DNA from: Candidatus Woesearchaeota archaeon
GTDB taxonomy: Archaea; Nanobdellota; Nanobdellia; Woesearchaeales; ARS49
Reading direction: 5' to 3'
Assembly: GCA_016203265.1 (NCBI GenBank)
Contig: JACQNB010000057.1
Span: forward strand, 1-9,829
Length of the DNA stretch: 9,829 nucleotides
In this document: piece after piece, positions 7,501 to 9,829 of the stretch
How positions within the stretch are numbered: the first letter of the stretch is position 1
Layout of the letters: each line of letters starts with the position of its first letter
Translations under genes and position numbers: made by a program
The notes under the pieces: generated by a model
What the model saw: only the letters and a program-made list of their open reading frames with translations
Databases searched by the model: none
Told to the model about the DNA's origin: nothing

Positions 7501-7837
7501 AGGTGTACGGCACGCCGTCGTTGTCTTCCGTCACAAAATAACCGCTTTGGTCAATGCTCGTCATGGTGTAATAATACTTGACGTTCGTCTGCAAATCCTT
7601 CAAATCAATGCGGTGGAACGTGACAAAGTTCAGGTCTTCCGTGTGCGAACCGAGCGCAGGCGTCGTGCCGTAATCAACACGACTCGTCGCCGCGATGTCC
7701 GTGTTCCACTCGATTCTCGCACCATTTGTCGAAACCGATTTCGTGGGACTGCCGGAGATGGAGACGGACAACGCAAGCACGACTGAAGCGCACAGTACCG
7801 CGATCACCAGTGCGATGAGGAACTTGTGCGTTTTCAT
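1586..7837 (-). CDS. Giant secreted cysteine-rich surface protein with FN3 and Ig-like domains (2083 aa)
   Basis: Residues 1-22 (KTHKFLIALVIAVLCASVV, then LA) are a Sec-type signal peptide. Then come: an FN3-like domain resembling the purple-acid-phosphatase N-terminal type (about 25-116; IEWNTD, SRVDYG, YYYTMTSID); a second FN3-like domain (122-209); an Ig-like domain (215-296); a second Ig-like domain (about 299-487) that seems split by a complete FN3 domain (341-424; IELAWTAS, YAIYRDN, YSYRVSAVD); and a third Ig-like domain (490-600). Residues 600-770 look beta-rich. Residues 770-1420 are a helical, cysteine-rich core with no family I recognise; a five-aspartate run lies at 1000-1004. A beta domain follows (1429-1570), then a long unassigned part, a cluster of eight cysteines (1902-1956), and a C-terminal beta domain (1965-2083). 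There are 48 cysteines after the signal, an even number that suits disulfides. There is no C-terminal TM helix. A role in surface display, adhesion or cell-cell contact is inferred from architecture only. The ATG overlaps the upstream stop (ATGA) and has no good Shine-Dalgarno, so translation is probably coupled. Confidence 0.93.
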   Translation of the reverse strand: MKTHKFLIALVIAVLCASVVLALSVSISGSPTKSVSTNGARIEWNTDIAATSRVDYGTTPALGSHTEDLNFVTFHRIDLKDLQTNVKYYYTMTSIDQSGYFVTEDNDGVPYTFTTNAGADSGAPVFSAFKPSGFGDTTTTFSWTTHEPATSEITFGKDTFTTVKDDALVLEHVMVVPTSSGQLYTAYPGGCDAAENCGEGSKVMVLAGSQNGVPPLTADVPAVISTNKLTIRGTTRPFATIEVFLDNVKRHTITASGDGTFVIPNLLLTAENSTVKLAVTDISGNKVEQSYPVRIDNDPPKVTLNPIPDIASGTPLTISGTADEPVTITYEVKKSFDTDEPDRVAGVKTTSVKSNTIELAWTASAEDDVENYAIYRDNVRIATSPNSEYEDAVSSGAIYSYRVSAVDKSCNEGALSDSIIVKASSGGNTFEGTPTEIPLPCLSEKQTLQASGAFSFSVDLEDGANQYKISISDAAGNAEEFEGTVRLDNTNPQFIDTNLDRLSPTYIPEVTIEGKVSEPATVFVYLNDESTPHAYETTDEEGNFKIKVTLKLGSASKTNNDITGGVVLDASIGTSVNRVRLEAVDLAGLKATQGPVEIKYALCGEGGAFDVDIGEISPQILTPRLIIEGVQQVGFPLNFSYRGPYKAVIKRVSLSPVEVSLTDEDDFDTGWVQYQYLKSRNINEGYVQLQFNAQPPAEDQSTAKKEEELFEHRKGDCAGPTGCARFLYQLNIEYQEDRPNVASSFADEQTTGATSPSNQRQKVCIPIEVHMDKPINIGDKIPKKLYEKTSQYMGDAIDIIDKILKPLTVIGEYTIYSCFALTATEYVLEVYEIVQCDVSSLLGFLGGSGNKFNTDIAKVGKCKALYGPGGPEENAEKYDECEDCQTAVRDKLDIKDAMREVCDRVGCPAAPTLQTYISDAKAPSGIGATDPETKEELYRGSSCGFTGEEAKTFVPGSDATTTDTTVVLPANTIVSASNDAVTTNYEGIRDQYFNYLDHKDDDDDEAVPGKVNCEGPHAANAECCGFEYQEEWGSACGLPGIGIETYNEIEQSACFAAQKVGQVETFEQEARSRPNAGSPSCGGLSLAYTGLCDPDSLSAEPEFFQTNAHYREEYITSSAIKGGEVVIIVEGEPKNDPKAYAISSGYATQQYSATGDTQKVGDKPKKDITQTTKFIYENGKGDLTDFFKNVPPENQRGDVVKKFAAKLCNDKVADKATCTGAKVTALYNSIAKYIEIPDKQYIVQPADEGIFRSIQCVCLPAVTGYLQHWRAVLGSIKTCVDHVRITGQGSSGACNELYSNLICDMLADVLRCFVKGFGSKGSGSDAGRGDFDIISILTDAGENTQKGVQERYGKTALYQTMFSEGNLVHGVCMFAFTGEWDIATGGLFEKTVKSIPLESTGFVYPAERRYVSYNPSTSPKGLTTWLYHIGVQFVSGADVDYRLYLKCSNSRTCEERDGYKGGLGRPPGACDCYGQAEQTLDVTDDQLGSGRIGKNEDLGADIYFTVQAESGVSAVRYDRAIFEYTYKDAQGQTKTTPVEAEIHLTGSDAPNFCSLKLLGSPIFSCTFGGDYVGAVFKGNPTVDSTPILLGQTPTFTALVDLFGTSDPRETGGVFSGANTKYLVYEVKNPAGTIVATNKATTAYGEYQPVPITTSGEAPYNLQMPKIEESHFGGTAGASVADGISYWDKNFPSGADERVYGDARIDPSATKVEGAKSMVDLIFVFNGATVDVYRPGIGKSTLKDGKPIAQPGDPKANDGDWGHWRKAKLVDSDTYVKTLGTAVLIGNTLSFTDDSLSKGKIIITFLNPANLPPVGAEIFFRYQPDGGASGACANAAITPQDWKVNFKLFDAMKTQFGATYVPNFQQPTMDAQGNVQEKTITVPAVCSKSYAGAAGYPAGVVPCDLNGKENKLECFCGTKTDAAALCLPGLECYNCGVGHEPNKYCNPDAEPATKYTCETTGKPILAKSNPSITLVKLTDESGKEVLIADGATIDVKENTKHSLVVITSHAEAYNLLWQGTIIASPAAGETTTLIFGSLFGTVGTQGEYIKWETLGANYPQTLAVADADEPARSKQITYTVHVVP

Positions 7838-9768
7838 GACAGTTTTGGCTTCCAGCTTTCTCGATAGTCTCCTTCGTTCAGGAACGTGCCGACTGAAATC
7901 TGGTAGTCACGGTCCTTCTTGATGGGCGAGACTTCCATGACATACAACGTGAGCGTGTCGGTCGCGGACAGTTCGCGGCCCATAATTCTGTATTCAGGAT
8001 TCGAGTAGCCGCCGACGAGCGTGTCGAACTGCGTCAAAATCGCGTTGAGCTCGTACAATCCCGTGCCCTCGATGACGTTGAGCGTGTTGTTCGCCGCGGG
8101 GAAGGTGACATACTGGTCGTACGTTCCGTTCACGAGACTCAACTGCACCGTGACCTGGTCATTCTTGCCTAACGGTCTCGGCAACAGGTAGCGTTCGTTC
8201 TCGGCGTCATACGGCACTTTCATGATTTGGATTTTCATTTCGCGCAGCTTCGGCATGACAAACTCGAGCGTGTCCGTGTTCGCGGTCTTTGAAACAGGCA
8301 AGTAGCCGTCTTTCTCGACGGTGATTTCAGGATTGATGCAGCCTTCCGGCATGCGCGCGCGCAACCGGTAGAATCCGGAATCCGCGGCAGTCGTGCCGAG
8401 AACGCACTCCTGATTGACGCACGTGTACCGCACGGTGACGCCGCCTTGTTCGATGACGCCGATTTCGGGCTCCAAGCCGGACGCGCGGACCTCGATGACA
8501 TCATCACCGAGATTGTCGCAGAAGCCTAATGACTGCTCAAAGCCGCGGAAGTCGCGATAGCCGAACGTCCTTCGGGCACCCGTGTTGTCGTTGATGATGA
8601 CGGGGAACGCCATCTGGAACGCGAAGCCGCGATTCTGGAACGCGTTTTCGTCCGTGGCGCGGAACATCACCGGATAGATGACGTCGTAAATGAAGTGGTA
8701 CGTGTTGACGCACAGATAGCTCAAGTATTTTTGCGCGCCCTTGCCGACCTTGCTCGACAAGACTCCGCCCTTGTTTGGTTGCGCGTTCAAGTCCATACCC
8801 CATTCGGGCTGGTATAGGAATGCGGCCGCCAACGGGCTCTTCGGAATGCCCGCGTCAAAACGCATTCGGGCGTACTCGAACTGGTCTTCGGGCACGCTCT
8901 TCGGATACCGGTCCTGGAAGAAATCCTCCAATTTGTAGTCGAGCACCTTCTCGTACGCCGAAGTTTTTTCGTCGAACGGCGCGTGCTGCGTGTTGAGAAC
9001 TCGGACGGTGGGCAAATTGACCTGCATGATCTCCTGCAGGTCCTGCTTCACGTCGGTGAGCTTCCAAACTCTCGGCGAGCAGTCGAACTCCAATGAGTTG
9101 AACGGAATGTCGGGCGTGCCTGTCATCAAGTCAAGCGTGAGGTTCTCGAACCACGCCTCGTCGTCCTCCTTCTGCATGACCTTGACGGCCAAATCATACG
9201 CTCGCTTGAGGTTGACGTTCGGCTGGATGACGAATTCCTTGACCTCGATCATGCGTTCGGGTCGTTGGATCTCGACCTCGTACGCCAATCGCACCGTGAC
9301 AGAACCTTCACCAATGGTGACGCTCGCGTCAGGGCTTGATTTTTCGACGACAGGATACTGGAACGCGGAAAAGTTCTCGAGGCAGGCCGGCAAGTTTTCT
9401 TCCACGTGCCTGGCCAAGTCAGACTCCATCAGTGCGATGCTCGGCACCACGCTTTCGCCTTCGTAAAACCACAAAGGCACTTTCAGGATGCCTCTGCCGT
9501 CAACGGGCAGGTAGCTGCTCGGCGTGCGTTCGATATCGACCGGAATGCGCAAGAAACCACCCTGCAAACCCTGCAGCCGGATGCCCTCCTCCGCGATGGT
9601 CGACATGCAGCTCGAGACATAATCATACACCGGTTGCGCCTCTCGGTCGACCACGATGCCCGTCCGGAAGACGACTCCCTTGTTCGTGATGAAGATGACC
9701 GTGACGACCGCGAGCACGAGCACGAGGCCTAGAATGATAAATATGGTAATTTGACCTCTTCTCACCAT
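7834..9768 (-). CDS. Membrane-anchored extracellular protein with pilin-like N-terminus (644 aa)
   Basis: The N-terminus MVRRGQITIF followed by IILGLVLVLAVVTVIFI resembles an archaeal class III (pilin-type) signal: basic residues, G5-Q6 as a possible cleavage point, then a hydrophobic helix (about 9-27). The usual glutamate at +5 is replaced by F10, so cleavage by the pilin peptidase is uncertain and it may simply be a signal anchor. The remaining ~615 residues would be extracellular. A conserved-looking block is YLCVNTYHFIYDVIYPVMFR and FQMAFPVIIND (about 349-394), which I associate with DPANN surface proteins (recollection). Residues about 440-505 resemble a carboxypeptidase-regulatory/PEGA-like beta domain (GFYRLRARMPEGCINPEITV, EKDGYLPVSK), with nearby cysteines C450, C455, C477. 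The last ~135 residues are beta-rich, ending WKPKLS. The start is supported by GAGG 6 bases before ATG (9775-9778). It is the first gene of the operon and overlaps the giant gene by 4 bases. Confidence 0.93.
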   Translation of the reverse strand: MVRRGQITIFIILGLVLVLAVVTVIFITNKGVVFRTGIVVDREAQPVYDYVSSCMSTIAEEGIRLQGLQGGFLRIPVDIERTPSSYLPVDGRGILKVPLWFYEGESVVPSIALMESDLARHVEENLPACLENFSAFQYPVVEKSSPDASVTIGEGSVTVRLAYEVEIQRPERMIEVKEFVIQPNVNLKRAYDLAVKVMQKEDDEAWFENLTLDLMTGTPDIPFNSLEFDCSPRVWKLTDVKQDLQEIMQVNLPTVRVLNTQHAPFDEKTSAYEKVLDYKLEDFFQDRYPKSVPEDQFEYARMRFDAGIPKSPLAAAFLYQPEWGMDLNAQPNKGGVLSSKVGKGAQKYLSYLCVNTYHFIYDVIYPVMFRATDENAFQNRGFAFQMAFPVIINDNTGARRTFGYRDFRGFEQSLGFCDNLGDDVIEVRASGLEPEIGVIEQGGVTVRYTCVNQECVLGTTAADSGFYRLRARMPEGCINPEITVEKDGYLPVSKTANTDTLEFVMPKLREMKIQIMKVPYDAENERYLLPRPLGKNDQVTVQLSLVNGTYDQYVTFPAANNTLNVIEGTGLYELNAILTQFDTLVGGYSNPEYRIMGRELSATDTLTLYVMEVSPIKKDRDYQISVGTFLNEGDYRESWKPKLS

Positions 9769-9799
9769 CTTTTTCCTCGAGTGGAGACTAGTGGCTTCC

Positions 9800-9807
9800 T
9801 TTATAAA
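9800..9807 (-). promoter_or_regulatory. TATA box of the surface-protein operon
   Basis: TTTATAAA stands 31 bases before the ATG at 9768. Transcription starting about 25-27 bases from its centre would begin near 9777-9779, giving a leader of only about 10 bases that just includes the GAGG ribosome site. No other promoter is obvious inside the operon. Confidence 0.7.
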
Positions 9808-9829
9808 TGTTTTGAGGGGTATATTATAC

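Noticed and set aside
6981..7541. A 186-codon plus-strand frame opposite the FN3 and Ig-like domains
   Set aside because: It is antisense to the clearest domain region of the giant protein; Ser/Thr/Val-rich low-information sequence is what the complement of this coding sequence yields.
9819..9829. Palindrome GTATATTATAC at the right edge, similar to the half-sites near the MNT promoter
   Set aside because: Eleven AT-rich bases at the window end are too little to call an operator or a divergent promoter.
1..9829. CRISPR arrays, tRNA or rRNA genes, insertion sequences
   Set aside because: No regularly spaced repeats, cloverleaf-like segments, conserved rRNA blocks, transposase motifs or terminal inverted repeats were seen; the window is almost wholly coding.

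Overview
The window reads almost entirely on the minus strand and looks like a piece of a DPANN-type archaeal genome (Woesearchaeota or Pacearchaeota-like; lineage is an inference). The evidence is the archaeal promoter style (TATA boxes about 25 bp ahead of the expected transcript start), a 644-residue protein with the pilin-like 'GQITIFIILG' N-terminus frequent in those lineages, a giant secreted cysteine-rich protein beside it, and a winged-helix MNT plus HEPN pair of a type common there. No rRNA, tRNA, CRISPR or insertion sequence is visible, and the standard genetic code fits every gene.

Layout in the direction of transcription (right to left). (1) 9768-7834: a 644-aa membrane-anchored extracellular protein, behind a clear TATA box at 9800-9807. 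(2) 7837-1586: a 2083-aa secreted giant with an N-terminal string of FN3 and Ig-like beta-sandwich domains, a long cysteine-rich middle, and a C-terminal cysteine knot plus beta domain. (3) 1589-1476: a 37-codon single-TM protein, followed by a 40-codon reading frame (1479-1357) that may be its frameshifted continuation. Genes 1 to 3 and the trailing frame are joined by successive ATGA stop/start overlaps, so they look like one translationally coupled surface-protein operon. (4) After only 33 bp, with its own TATA box and a duplicated 19-bp element, comes a winged-helix nucleotidyltransferase (1323-736) overlapping a HEPN-domain protein (749-240): an MNT-HEPN toxin/antitoxin-like pair. (5) 220-140: a possible 26-codon ORF. 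(6) 143 to the left edge: the start of a membrane protein whose TM segment is paralogous to the small TM protein at 1589, in both protein and DNA.

Inferred working: the operon makes a cell-surface assembly in which the 644-aa protein is held by its N-terminal helix, the giant protein is exported by a Sec-type signal and folded with disulfides, and the small TM protein may be an accessory anchor. The MNT-HEPN pair is a separate, probably self-regulated module lying between two copies of the small TM-coding sequence. Intergenic DNA is very short; no gap exceeds 100 bases.
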